From assembly GCA_001584585.1 (NCBI GenBank), contig LSYV01000098.1, positions 23,745 through 87,744 of the forward strand: a stretch of DNA of 64,000 nucleotides, in the 5' to 3' direction. The position numbers were made by a program, and so were the translations under genes. The notes beneath the pieces are model-generated. The model had not been told where the DNA came from, ran no database searches, and saw only the letters and a list, made by a program, of their open reading frames with translations. The DNA is from Gonium pectorale. Taxonomy: Eukaryota > Chlorophyta > Chlorophyceae > Chlamydomonadales > Volvocaceae. Positions 36,601 through 49,000 of this stretch are shown here, in pieces; position 1 is the stretch's first letter; every line of letters starts with the position of its first letter.

Positions 36601-39600
36601 CAACGGCGCGCACCCCAACGCGGCCGTGCAGGCGGGCCATGAGGGCGATGCCGCTGCGTCGGAGGGCGGCGCGGGCCCCAGCGGCAGCCTGCCGGCGCCT
36701 GGGTCGCTGCCTGGCAGCGAGGACCTCATCCGGTCTCAGCTCATCCAGATGTACCTACCCGAATTCAAGAAGTGAGTTGTTGGGTACGCGGCAGCCGTGC
36801 GGATCACATTTGATCACCACGCACTGGGGCTTGCTGGGTCGGCATGGGGCATGGCGCATGCACATCGTTAGGGGTCCCAATCGCGGCGGCCCACAAGGCG
36901 CACTGCTCCGCATGAGCTCCGATGACAAACATAGTTGCAACCGTGCAAATCCTGTGGCCGCAGGGAGGGGGCCCATGCTCACAGCGTCTTTAACCGGACC
37001 TCCTTCTCAGTCGCCGCAAACGCAACCGCCAACCAGATGCGTGCCTCCTTTGAGCGGAAACGCAGTGCGCACTTCACTGAAGGGTCGGCCAAGCGGGGCT
37101 CGCCGCGGCGCCGTGACGTGGTGTCCGCTACAGGGCGCCTCGGCCTCTCCCTCGCGGCGGCTGCCGCCCGCAGCTCGGTCTGGGCCAGCAATCGAGTGCA
37201 GGTGCGTGCGGGTATCGGGCGGACTGATGGGTAAATGACTTTCTACTGGCGTTCGGAGAATTGCCACTTAAGGCCACTTAAGGTAGCTTCTACGAGGGCT
37301 GAGCAGGAGCTGAGTGCCTCCCGTGGCGTCGATGACCCCATGCCAACTTGCACTGACACCCGTCACGTCTGCCGCACCCCCAGGCTTCGCGGGCCGATGA
37401 TGCGCCAGCTGCGGCTGCCCCGGTCGCTGAGGGCGGGGAGGCCGCTGGCTCGCCTTTCATGAAGCGCGAGTCTAGCACAGCTGCGGGCGATTTTCCATTA
37501 CCGGAGCTGGGCTCGCTCCGCTGCGCCAGCAGCAGCCTTGCCGAGCACCCCGTGATGATTTGCTCGGATGGCTCGCCGATGGCCGACGGCCTGCCGTGCG
37601 GCCGGTCGGGCCGGTCCCTCACAGCGGCATCGGCGCCCGCGACCGGCAGCGCGCAGACGCTACGGCCCGTGCGCACGTCGGGTGCCTGGCCCGGCGCCCG
37701 GCCGCGCGACGCCTCGCCCCCGTCGCCGCTGCCGCAGCAGCACTCGCCGGCGCGCCGGCCGCAGTCGCTACAGCTGGACGGTCACCAGCACGTCAGTCCC
37801 TGGCAGCAGCAGGACAGTCAACGCGACGGGGACGCCCACGCCTTCGACGAGCGGGAACAGGGGCCCGGAGGCGGCACCATGCAGCGCCACATGGCGCCTT
37901 GTCGGCACCCCTTGCCGGCCATGCCGGCAAAGGGAGACGACGGAGCGTGTGCAGGGGTGCGGCCCATCTCTAAGACTGCCAGCCTTAGTGGTGGCAACAG
38001 CGAAGGCGAGGGCGACGGCGGCGAGGGGCGGCGGTTAGACATTGAGGACGAGGGCAGCGACGCGGAGCTGGCTGACGAGGCGGCCGGGCAGCAGCCCAAC
38101 GGCGATGGCGGCGGCGAGGGGAAAGGAGACGGGGACGGCGGCGAGCGGACCAGCCCATCGCGCAGGCATGCGCGCGGCCGGCACCGGATGCCGACCCTTA
38201 CGGAGCGCCTGAGCACCTGCGATGATGTGGAGGCTGAGCTGCTCGCGGCCGCTGAGGCTACCCTACACGCTGGCGTAGCGGACCCGCAGGTACCGTTACC
38301 CGTTTATTGTACGAGATGGCGGTGCGAGTCCTTGTGCCCTGAGGGCCTTGGTGTGCAGCTGACGGCCGACGTGGCTAGCGCGCCCCGGTGCCTGGCCGGG
38401 CCCGCCAGGCTTGCGTCGCGACAAGGCACATATTTTGGTGCGCCTCGCCCTCACCCCGCCCCTTGCCCCTCCAGGCGCTTCGCACGCACTTAAGCTGCTC
38501 CAACCTGACCCAGTCGGGCAGCCCGCGCTCGCCTTGCTTCTACACGCGCGAGCAGCTGTACAGCTGGGACTGGGATTTTATCGAGTTCAACGTGGAAGCG
38601 CTCATCAAGCTGGCGTACGACATCTTTATCTTGTCCGGGGCGATGGAGGAGTTTGAGCTCAAGCCCAAGGTGAGGGCCGTGAAGGGTTTGCCAGACCCTC
38701 TGTGGTCATACACTCTGTGGGTGCTATTGCGCTTCGCCTCACTACGCTTTGATGGTATGGCCTGGACGAAAGCACAGCACAGCATGCTCTCCAGTCACCT
38801 TCACAGTCACCAATGTAAGGGGCACGAAGGAGCATGGGCAGAGGAAGTCCCCGCATGCTTTGCGACCTGGCGTCACCCCCATTCCTGCCGACACGCTGCC
38901 TGCTTCCTGAAATGGTCCACCAGGTCCTGCGCAACTTTCTGACGGCTGTCGCCAGCCACTACCACGCCATTCCCTACCACAACTTCAACCACGTGTGCCA
39001 CGTGCTGCACGCCACCTTCTTGGTGAGCGAGGCTCTGTGTGTGGCTCGGTGCGGGCTTTGCCCATGAGCCTTGGTGCGAAACCAAAATAAAGGCTCATTC
39101 AAGCAGAAGCAATCGGGATGACGTGTCCATAGTGTTCAGTCTATGGGACGAGCCCAAATGTTCGCCGCTGGCACCTGCGGCACATCTGCCGTTGAAGGCG
39201 TTGAGGGAGTCTTTCAAGTCGTACCGGCTGCGTGGCATCCTTGCCGTTGCGAGCCACCTGACTTAGCGACAGCAGGGGTGGGGAAGTGCCTGGGCGGTGC
39301 AGAGAACGCAACCTGTCCGCCTTCCCATGTGGCGCAGATCTCCTGTACAACGCGGGTGCGTGACGTGCTCAAGCCCGTCGAGCGGCTGGCGCTTTTGCTG
39401 GCCGCACTGTGCCACGACCTCGACCACGACGGCCACTCCAACCAATTTCACATCAACAGTCAGAGCGAGTAAGTGCTGCTCCTCGCTTCTTGTTGGCCTG
39501 CGACTGCACAAGCTTCGCGGTGCATAACTGCCAGCAAGCCCTCGCCCCGCAAATATGGAGCAATTCCGACCCGAGCGCGTAGCCGTTTTTTGCTGGTCCG

Positions 39601-41329
39601 GGATTTGACCGCTGTTGCTGTACCACACCGCTGCGCAGGCTAGCCCGCATCTACAACGACCAGTCGGTAATGGAGAACCACCATTGCGCCATGGCCTTCG
39701 CCATCCTGTCGCGCACCGACTGCAATGTGCTGGCGACGCTGCCGGCCGACGAGCAGCGCGCGATCCGCAAGGCGGTAATCAGTTCCATTCTCTGTACCGA
39801 CATGGCCAACCATTTCACGCTGACCCAGGAGTTCCAGAAGCACAACGTCGTGTACGATCCGGAAAACGAGTCGGATCGCGTGCTCCTCAGCAAGGTGGGT
39901 GAGCCTGTTTGGCTCCTGTGCGTAACGACAGAGGGCATCTGCGTAAGGGAACCGATGATGAGTTCCCGAGGCATCGCGCTGCAGAGGTGGCGCCCCTCCG
40001 ACTAAAATCTGGAAGCGCCATGGTGTCTATGTAGTATCGTCATTGGCTGTATAGTCAATTGTGTTTGTCGAGCTCGATTGGCTCCCCGGACAGCATGAGC
40101 GAGCCTTACCGACCCACGGGTCGCTCCCCGCCGTGCTCCAGGTGGTCCTCCACGCAGCGGACATCGGCAACGCGGTGCGGCCCTTCCACGTCAACCACGC
40201 CATGAGCCGTCGCGTGCACCGCGAGTTCGAGTCCCAGGCGGACGAGGAGGTGCGGCTGGGGCTGCCCGTCACCTTCCCTGTCAACACCGCCGACCACGTC
40301 ATGTGCGCGCGGGTGGAGCTGAACTTCCTGGTAAGGGATTGGGAAATGTGGAAATGACTTGTGTGACCGGGCCTCTTCGCAGGTTGAGCCCGGCTTGCAC
40401 AGCTCGTATGCCAGAGTCGCATGACCGGTGATCTGGTCATGAAGCACGCGGCGCGCTGGTTGCTTCGTGGGGCGGATGTCGCTGCGTTGAGCTTGTGTGT
40501 ATATATATGTGTGTCTTTTAAATATGCTGTTTTGAGCTGTATGTGTGGATCCCATCGCCCGTCGCCTTCGTAGGACTACGTGGTGACGACGCTGTGGGAG
40601 CGGCTGGTGGACGTGCTGCCGGAGCTGGAGCCGCAGATGCACCAGCTGCGGGTCAACCGGGCGCGCTACCGCATCATTGCGGACACGGGCAAGACGGCGG
40701 ACCAAGTGGTGAGCTCACGCACACCGTCGACCATATGCATGCGTTTGCTGGGTCCAGGAAGTGCCACTGCTTTGTTGGTCCAATTGCGGTAGCTGATACC
40801 GAATGGCATGCGTACACTGGAGGTCTGTTGCCCATGTCGCCTCCTGTGGCCTTGCCCTTTTCGCAGCTTGCGGAGGAGCAGCACCCCGAGCAGGCCCTGG
40901 CTTCGGACACAGCTGCACAGCTCGAGCAGCAGCCGGTGCAGGCGGCAGCCGCTGGCGCTGACGGAGCGCCTTCCGGCGTGGCGCACCTCCCGGACGCATC
41001 CAGCACGGCGGTGTCCAAAGCTGCCGAAGTGGCGTCTGCACCGGCTTGCGCCGTGGGTGCCGACGACCCGATGCTGATCTCCCCACGCTGCACAGTCACC
41101 CATGTTCCCAATGAGTTGTTGGTAAGTGCAGGTCGTCGCCTAGGTGAGAATGTTCATGCCACGATGCTCGGCGCCCCGCCATGAACGGGAGCGGTGGGCT
41201 CTAAGGCCGTTTTGCACTGCTGGGTATGGACCATTGAACCTGCTTCCGCTCTTGCCATACGCTCTACAAATGCAGGAGACGTCCAACCCGGTGGACCGCA
41301 TGACTGACGGGCCGCCGTCCGCTGTATGA
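33679..41329 (+). CDS. Tandem-GAF class I 3',5'-cyclic nucleotide phosphodiesterase
   Basis: Exons 33679-33959, 34024-34097, 34513-34652, 34989-35104, 35451-35508, 35742-35987, 36176-36378, 36505-36771, 36985-37201, 37384-38289, 38475-38669, 38924-39022, 39338-39468, 39639-39894, 40142-40330, 40574-40708, 40867-41121 and 41276-41329 give 1273 residues, with all phases closing. GAF-A lies at about 50-215 (GEGIAGLVAQTG ... TGFRTRSMLCMAI) and GAF-B at about 225-400 (GDNGGVVGRCAESKKPQSWA). A low-complexity region of about 400 residues follows. The catalytic HD domain has HNFNH (920-924), HDLDHDGHSN (960-969) and HAADIGN (Asp1070), the metal-binding set of class I enzymes. It should hydrolyse cAMP or cGMP, with the GAF domains as likely regulatory cyclic-nucleotide or dimer modules. 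The position of the invariant purine-contacting Gln is Glu1122 (VELNFLDYVV). A candidate segment near 35238 (ANKNVALQ) does not fit the phase and is left in an intron. Confidence 0.93.
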
Positions 41330-43504
41330 GCCATCTCGTTTATGGATCACAAAGTTGTTGAACTCAACGCCAACGGACTGTCGGCCAGCGTGGGGACTCC
41401 GGTGCCGCCAGAAGTCCACACGGCCGTGTCATAGCCACGGCCCAACGTGTGTGTGCGTATCCATGCGGCTGAGCAGGCACCATGCATCCCAGTAAGGAGC
41501 GAAAAGTTACCTTGCCCTCATCCCCTAACCCTGCCTGCGCATACGGCTGAGCCATGCTTAAACCTTACTGTGGACGTTTACTCGTGAGCATGTGAAGGAC
41601 GCCGTGGGGCACTCATGACATACCTCCTCTGTGCGACTTTGACGGTGCTGGGTGTGATTATGGCAAGGACCGCTTGTGACGGCCAGGAACCGGCCTTATG
41701 ACGAGAGTGGTCGGAGGGATGCGCGTGTGCGGAAGGAGGGCTGAACTGTTTGCTAAACTTCTGTACCGGTACTGTCTGAATGGATTGGCGTTCATGTACC
41801 TTACTATCGTCGGGTGGTGGCTCCAAAGTCCTCGGTCTGTGCACCAGGCACGCTTCACCTGCCCTTGTTGGCACTAAGACGTGTGTACACGCGAGTTGCA
41901 AGGGAGCCAGCATAGCGACACGGTACGACCGGGACATGCCAAGGGTTTCTGAACGGCGTGTCACGTACATTGTGGCGGACAGACGGCTCTCTCCGCGGGC
42001 TCTGCGCGGGCTCCCGGCATGATGGGACTATGATATGAGGGGCTCTCCTCTATGATGTGCGGTCCGGGCTCTCTCCACAGGCACGCTGGAGAGGAAGCGC
42101 CTCTTCAGGAGAAAGCGAGCGTGCTCACGCATGCAGATGGCACTGCTGGTGTATTCGTTGATGTTGACGGTTGTGGCGTTTTTTTACACCCTGCGTATGC
42201 TCAACGCCCATTTTTCCTGTCGGGGCACACTTCTGTCATGGCCGGTACCATGACACCATGGCCCTGTCGGTCGACGAGCCGTATACTGCGTTCAATAGAG
42301 TGCTCAGCTGTTTATGCCTCAGCAGCATACCATTCGCTCGCACGTTGCGGCATTCAGGGGTGAGCAGAGGCGAGGCACAATGCCTTGAGGGCTTGGGACC
42401 GTCATGCCTGGTAGCCAGGCGGAGCCGTTGCTGGTAGAGAATGATAGGCTACTGGCTGCCGAGTGACAACTCTTTACCTCTACTCATTTAAGGGCCCAGC
42501 GCCATCGGGTGACAAGCCGTGCTTTGGATCCCGGTGCGACCGCTGGGTGGAAGCTGTTTAGGCGCCTCTGCAAAGGTCGCAGTGGCTGAGTCACAAAAGT
42601 CCATGGGCGAGTCAGGTGGACATGCCCCGGAACGTCGACAGGTGGATGCTCAGCGCTCGGGTCGAGCCATGCGGCAGAATCGAGGGTGCAATTGCACAGC
42701 TGCTCCGTCGGCTAATACAGGAAGAGCATAACATGCACCGGCAGCAGCAAAGCCTTGGCCGCAAGGCAGCGGGATGTCCAAGTTCGGGTTCCGTGAAGCG
42801 TGCGGGTTCGCCCAGGCAGGCCCAGGGGCAATGTTTTGGACCAGGGGTCATGGACATGTGCGTGCCACGCCACAATGGTGTTGACGTGTAACCTGCGTCG
42901 CTGCGTGCCTACATCGTGTCATTGCGATGCGTGTGCCAGCAGTCCGCGGGGACGCCAGTAACGCATCCTGTATTCAGATGAACAGAGACATTGCAGGCTA
43001 CCTTTACGGTCATCCTATCATGACTTGCGCGTGAGTAGTGCATCGCATCGCTGGGGCATGGTACTCTGTACTCTCCGTCCTATGCGCTGTTGCTCGCCAG
43101 GGATCAAGAAGGTGTTGCGAGGGCTCACGAGGGCCGGATGACTGGGTTAGTGTGGCTAGGGGTATGCCGAGAAACCCCAGGTGTGGTTCTCCCTGTTTCT
43201 TTGCAGGTTTCTCCTTGTTCCAGGTGGACCCCGGACGAAGGTGTGCCCGTATGGGCCCTGCCGGACCGCCAAGCCCAAATAACCAGCACCCCCATCAGCA
43301 CAGTTGGTCCTCCCTTCTCCGGCAGGGTGAGATGTGCAGACGTCTCGCGGCCCTCAGACCGTCATACGGCGGTGCGAGCCCCCGGGTGGTTGGCCGTTGC
43401 TCGTTAATTAGTATTGGAGGTTTCTCCCGGAGACCGGTCCAACAGGCAGGATTACTGTCTCGTGCTTGATCTGTTGGGGTAGGCCAAACAGTGCTTGCAT
43501 CAAG
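41330..43504. other. Spacer between phosphodiesterase and superoxide dismutase genes
   Basis: It should hold the phosphodiesterase 3' UTR and the SOD promoter. The only longer plus frames (for example around 42616-42891) lack motifs, splice context or composition typical of the neighbouring exons, so nothing is called. No repeats shared with other parts of the window were noticed. Confidence 0.5.
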
Positions 43505-45034
43505 ATGTTGGCTCGCGGCCTTCTGAACGCTGCCCGCGAGGGCTTGAGCGCAGCGCCCGCTATGACGCGGTCTATCTCAACTGTAAAGCTGCCCGACTTG
43601 CCCTATGACTACGGTGCGCTGGAGCCCTACATCTCGGGCCACATCATGGAGCTGCACCACAAGAAGCACCACGCGGCCTATGTTGCGAATCTTAACAAGG
43701 CGCTTGAGCAGCAGGCGGAGGCGGAGGCCAAGGGCGACGTGTCGAAGCTCATCACCCTGCAGAGCGCCATCAAGTTCAATGGCGGAGGTGCGACACGCAC
43801 TTGCTGCGACGCTCCCGTCCCATTTGCGCATCTACGGTTTCCGTACTGCAGGTCACATCAACCACGACATCTTCTGGACCAACCTGATTCCGCACAAGGT
43901 GGGGTGGGTTGGGTTTGACGCGGTGGGGTGACACGGGATGCGAGTCTGTCAGACTCCACATAGCCGGGATCTGAATGGAGTCGCGTATCATGCAGGACTA
44001 CCAACCGCCCTCGGGAGAGCTGAAGACGTTGATCGAGTCCCAGTGGAAGTCTCTGGACGACTTCGTCACGACCTTCAACGCGCAGACGGCTGCAGTCCAG
44101 GTGAGCCGCGCCCACGGGGTGGTGGGGTGCCTGAAAGTGTATATGGGTCTCAGGGGCGGCGCCCAACGGTGGGGCGCTGAGGTCTCAACGGCCCCGTGGC
44201 GCAAGCGGTGTCTACGGTTGCGACCGGTTGTTGAGCTACGCGGCGTACGTGACCTGCGGCTCCGATGTGCCCCTCCCCGTACTCTCAGGGCTCCGGCTGG
44301 GGCTGGCTGGGCTACAACAAGACGACCGGTCGGCTGGAGATTGCCACCATGGCCAACCAGGACCCGCTCAGCGTGACGGTGCGTGCCGGCTGCCGGTCAG
44401 GGCCTGGGTCTTTGGGACCAACGCAGCGCGAGAAGGACCGTGCCTGTCGCTTTTCGAGGGGGGGTAGAGGGTTGGAAGGCATTCTCAGTAGAGAAGCCCT
44501 GGGGCGCATAGGGCTCCCGACCGATAACAACTGGCTGAGCGCTGAGGGTGGAAGGGAGGGGGGGGAATCGACGGAGCAGCGGGCATGACGGGCGTGGCTT
44601 CACGGGCTTGCGAGGACCTTACTCCCCCAACACCCGAGCAGCCCTCCACCTGAAACGGGAGGTGGCTGAGACGCACGGACTGGACTCGGCACGTGGCGTC
44701 TTGGACCGTGCACCACAGCACGCAGCGCCCGCGAGGGATGGCGAGATCGTGCTGTGGTGCACGGCCCTGACGGGCCTACGGTACCCGACCTTGTCCTTCC
44801 CTCACCCAGCCGCGCATCCACCCACCCATCCGCCCACCCATCCACGCATGCCATGTATCGCGTTCCGGGCCTCTCGTCGCCCTGCAGGGCCTGGTGCCGC
44901 TGCTGGGCGTGGACGTGTGGGAGCACGCCTACTACCTGCAGTACAAGAACGTGCGGCCCGACTACCTCAAGGCCATCTGGAGCGTGGTCAACTGGAAGAA
45001 CGTGGCGGACCGCCTGGCCGCCGCGAAGAAGTGA
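43505..45034 (+). CDS. MSD: Mitochondrial manganese superoxide dismutase
   Basis: Exons 43505-43787, 43852-43898, 43996-44100, 44289-44378 and 44888-45034 give 223 residues, with phases consistent. The ATG at 43505 opens an Arg/Ala-rich presequence ([16 protein letters not shown]) of the mitochondrial type. The mature enzyme starts near [17 protein letters not shown]. All four metal ligands are in place: His in [10 protein letters not shown], His in HINHDIFW, and Asp and His in [14 protein letters not shown]. The Mn-type glutamine is in ANQDPLS and the GSGWGWL signature is present, favouring Mn over Fe. The enzyme dismutates superoxide to oxygen and peroxide in the mitochondrial matrix as a dimer or tetramer. 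The length is typical and no oddities are seen. Confidence 0.98.
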
Positions 45035-46072
45035 GCCAAAGCGCAGCTTTGGCGTGATGGCTGCCGGGCCTCGTTGCACAAGCTTAGGCTGGCCCAGTCC
45101 TGCTCGCGCAAGCAGAGCCGGGAGCTGAGTCCTGGCACCCGGGTGCGCCTACGCAGGCCGCCTGGGGTGGGGGCGGCGTGCCGTCCGTCCGTCTGGGCGC
45201 CCGGCTTAGCGGAAGTAAGGTGTGCGCGTTCCCTCATCGGTAGCAACGGGCCTGGGCGGGACGCCGGGGCGGAGGCGCGAGGCCACGCGCTTGCGTCCTC
45301 GTGGATGTACGGCATGTACCTTGTACGGCATTAGTTCAGGAAGAGGGTGTACACGCAAGAGCACATTTGGTCTTGCCATTCTTTGACGGCCGCATGATTG
45401 CTCCGGAAGGCGCGACAGCATACCCTGGCCACTGCTGCAGCGTTCGCGGCGTCACATAGTTGACGGCCCGAGGTTGGTGGCTGCCGCATTGTGTTCGGTG
45501 CCACCGCCCCGGTGGCCCATTGACGGCGGAGATGTCCTGACTGCGGAGCTGTTGTGAATACGAGTTGATTGGCGTGAGCGGAGGCAACCTCGGGCGCAGC
45601 CGAGGGCCCACCGCTTGGTTGTGCGCCCACCACCGTGCATTGCGTTGGCCCGTGGCTTGGCTGTGGACGGACACTCCGGTAACTAGTCGATGTGTAACAA
45701 CCTGCACACAATCGGCGACTCACCTGCCTTGATGTGTGCAACGTTCTACTGTCTCGCGGTCCCTAACCAAACCTCTTCAGGCATACGCTCACACCCCTTG
45801 ATCGCTTCTTTCTCACCCGTCCGCCCGAGAACAGGAGCAGTCATTTAGTGCTGCAACGCGTACAATGTACGGGCGACGTACGGCACCATACGTCACGCCC
45901 TTGGCTCGAGAGGTCTGTCAGTCGCTCTGTTGATTCTGTGACTGAGTCATACTTCCAGGGCATTTGCTTATCCCCGACATGCCGTACCTATGTTGGTACA
46001 CGGGCGGCCAACATGGAGCCGACCCACGGGTCGTGACCCGCGAATTGAGGCACTCAGAACACAGTGCTGCTC
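45035..46072. other. Convergent spacer
   Basis: It holds the 3' UTRs of the SOD and condensin-like genes. It contains clusters of GTACGGC-type words (45305-45335, 45865-45895) but no coding signal. Confidence 0.5.
45693..45697 (+). terminator. Candidate TGTAA polyadenylation signal of the SOD gene
   Basis: TGTAA is the usual poly(A) signal in Chlamydomonas and relatives. This copy lies about 660 bases after the SOD stop, a plausible 3' UTR length, and is the only one noticed in the spacer. A five-base match can occur by chance. Confidence 0.4.
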
Positions 46073-49000
46073 TCAGTGCCTCGTCTTGCGTCGCTTGTTG
46101 GCAGGCGCCTGAGCGCCTCCCTTTGCAGGCGGCTTGGGCGGAAGCGGCGGCGGCGGCCGCAGAGGGGCAGGCGGAGGGACAAGCGGCGTGGTGACGCGAG
46201 CACTCGCAATGGGGGCCACGCTGGGAGCAGCGGTCGCGGCCGCGGCGGCCTCGCGTCCGCCTGCGGTCGCAAACGCCCTCACAGCGGCCTCGTAGCGGTT
46301 GGCATTGCTCTCATCAGGTGGCGTCCCGTCCTGCAATCCCGTCCGCCTGGCACGCGCCTGGGTGCGGCGCGGAGAGCACGGGCGGAGGGAAGGGGTGGCC
46401 GGTGGAGACGCGCTCAAGGGAAGGAAGAGACGTAGCGCGGGGCCGAAACGCGAGCACGCAATTTGGATGAATTCAACATTGACATGAAAGGGCGAGCGGC
46501 GGGCTGCGGGTATCGTTCGGGCTCGGGCTCCCCGTCTACGCCGCTTCACCCGTGCGGGCGTATGCAAGCATGCTTGTCTGTGTTTAGGAAGGCCCCCATT
46601 GCGCAGCGCCCGCTATCCACGCAACCAACCCAGTTCACGCAACCAACCCAGTTCACGCAACCAACCCAGTTCACGCCAGCCACCTCAGTCTCCAGCCCCA
46701 ATCACACGCACCTGCGGGTTCCGGTCTTGGCCGACCCTCCCGGACAGCTGCCCCAGCACCTCCAGGAGCTTGCGTTGCACGGCCGCCGCGCCGCCGCGGG
46801 TGGCGGTGCCCGGGGCGGCGGCGCAGCGCGCCTGCTGCGCCTCGGGGTCCTCCGCTGCTGCGCCTCCCTGGCCCACACCACCGCCATCCGCGGGGGCGCC
46901 GTCCGGCGCCACCATTGCTGCGCCACTGGCTGCCGCGGCTGCCGCTGCCGCTGTTCCGGGGTTGGAGCGGTAGCGCACCACGTAGTCGCGCAGTGTACGG
47001 ACGGCGCTGTTAGTGAAGGTCTCAAGGACCCATGGGTCGCGCAGTGCGGCCTGCATCCCGCCGAGGGCGCACGGGCACATGCGCCGGTTGCAGCATCCTC
47101 ACTAGGACAGGACACCGACCGGGAGAGCTGTGGAGGCATGCGGGAACCGTCGGTTCTTCCACTTTGCAAGGAGGGGCAAAGAGAGGCATCCCGACCAGCG
47201 CCGTGCAGAGGACAGCTGGCAGGGTCCGCAGCTGTGTGGCAGGCGGCACCTGACCTTTGGTGCAGTAGCCGCGCCGTCAAGATACGCCTGCGGATTCCTG
47301 CCGTGCGCTCACGTACCTGCAGCTGTGGCAGCAGGGCCCCCAAGACCCGGGCAGAGGGGGTCATCTCCCGCAGGAGCAGCAGGGCAGCGGCGGCGGCGCT
47401 AGAGCTCCCGCCTTCCCTGCCGCCGCCGCCGCCCTCACCCGCCTCCGGCACCGCGCCGTCCTCCGCCGTCCATGCTGCTTCTCCGGCACCAATGCCACTC
47501 GGCGCGCCACAGGCGCCTTCGTCGTTGCCGTGCGCATCACGCGCGCCGCCGGCAGCGAACAGCGCCTGAATAGCGGGAAGCGCGAGGTCGTCACTGGCCA
47601 GGTCCTCAGGCCGGAGCAGTGCGCCACCTCCACCCCCGCCGCCGCCGCCGCCGGCGTTGCCCGCCGGGGCTGACGCCGGGGCAGTGGTATCGGGTGGAAG
47701 CAGCACCTCGGATACCAGTCGGCTGCGCAGCGGCGCGGGGCAGTTGCGCAGCAGCCCCAGCGCCGCGTGGGTGCGCCGCAGCGAGCCAGCTGCGGCCGCG
47801 GCGCCGCCGGTGCTGGCGCCGGCGTGCTGCAGCAGCAGCGCGGCGGCCGGTGCGCACACCTGCGGCGCCGGTGGGAGGGCAGGCCGATTTAAGGGCCGCC
47901 ATGGGGGCAGGATGGCCAGGGAGCAGGAGGGCAAGGAAAGCAGGCGCCGATGCGTCGATGCGGGTCTCATCGCCGAAACACGCGGTGCAGCTAATCCGCA
48001 TGCCAAGCGCCAAATGAAGCCTCCAAGTACCATGCAGCCTGCGATAGCCAACGAGCCCCTATGTCCAGCGGGACTGCAGAGGAATGGCTTGACCACTCGC
48101 GCGGAAGCGAAATATAGACAGAGCAACGCCGGCGCGTGACTTGGCTGTCTACACGCACCCATGCACAAGGCAGCTTTGCACGCCAAGGGGAGTGAATTTC
48201 GGTTACACCGCACCTGCTCGTGTGCGGGGCCGGGCACCAGCAGGCACACCGCCACGGTGCGGAAGGTGGCAGGAGACCATTGCAGCCGCCCCGTGGACAG
48301 CAGGCTGCAATAGCACCCCACCGCCGCCGACAGCACTGCCGCTAGAGCGGCGGCAGCGGCAACGCCGGCGGCGGGCGAGCCGGCAGCGGGGGGAATAGGG
48401 CCGGCGGGGCTCTGCCCCGCGTGGCGCGACCCTTCAGCGACCGCCGCCGTCGCAGCTGTCGGAGTCGGCCCCTGCAGCGCCGCCTGGATCAGGCTCTCCA
48501 TTAGGCCCACCAAGGGGCGGTGGCGGTTGGGGTTCCGGAGCACCAGCTCGCGCGCCGTCGCGAGCGCCTCACAGACGAGACCCACGGGCCGGCGCCGCCA
48601 GGACCCCAGCAGCTCCGAGACCACGGAGCCGTGCCGCTCGCAGAGGCGCTCCGACTGCACGAGGAGGCGGCCCAGAGCACGCATTGCCAGCGCCTGGCAG
48701 GATGGGCCATTGGGATAGGAAGGGCCGTCGTTGCGCTGTGAACCACGTACGGGCTCGTACGCCTGCACCGTACGGGCTGGCACCACCGTACGCTCTGCGC
48801 CGCGCAACACTGTGTCATAACATAAGTAGCCACATTCGCCCATCCAGGTTCAGGAAAAAGAGAGTGCAGACACACCGACCTGTTCCGTGACCGCCTGGCG
48901 CGGAGGCCCGCCGCCGGGGCAGCCCGCCGCGGGCTGTACCGCTGCCAGCATCGCGGCGAGCGCAGGCGCGTGGGTGGCGGGCGCGGAGCAGCCCATCACC

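Noticed and set aside
42616..42891. 91-residue plus frame with AQLLRRLIQEEHNMHRQQQS
   Set aside because: It is slightly helix-like, but with no start context, partner exons or recognisable family it is not separable from chance.
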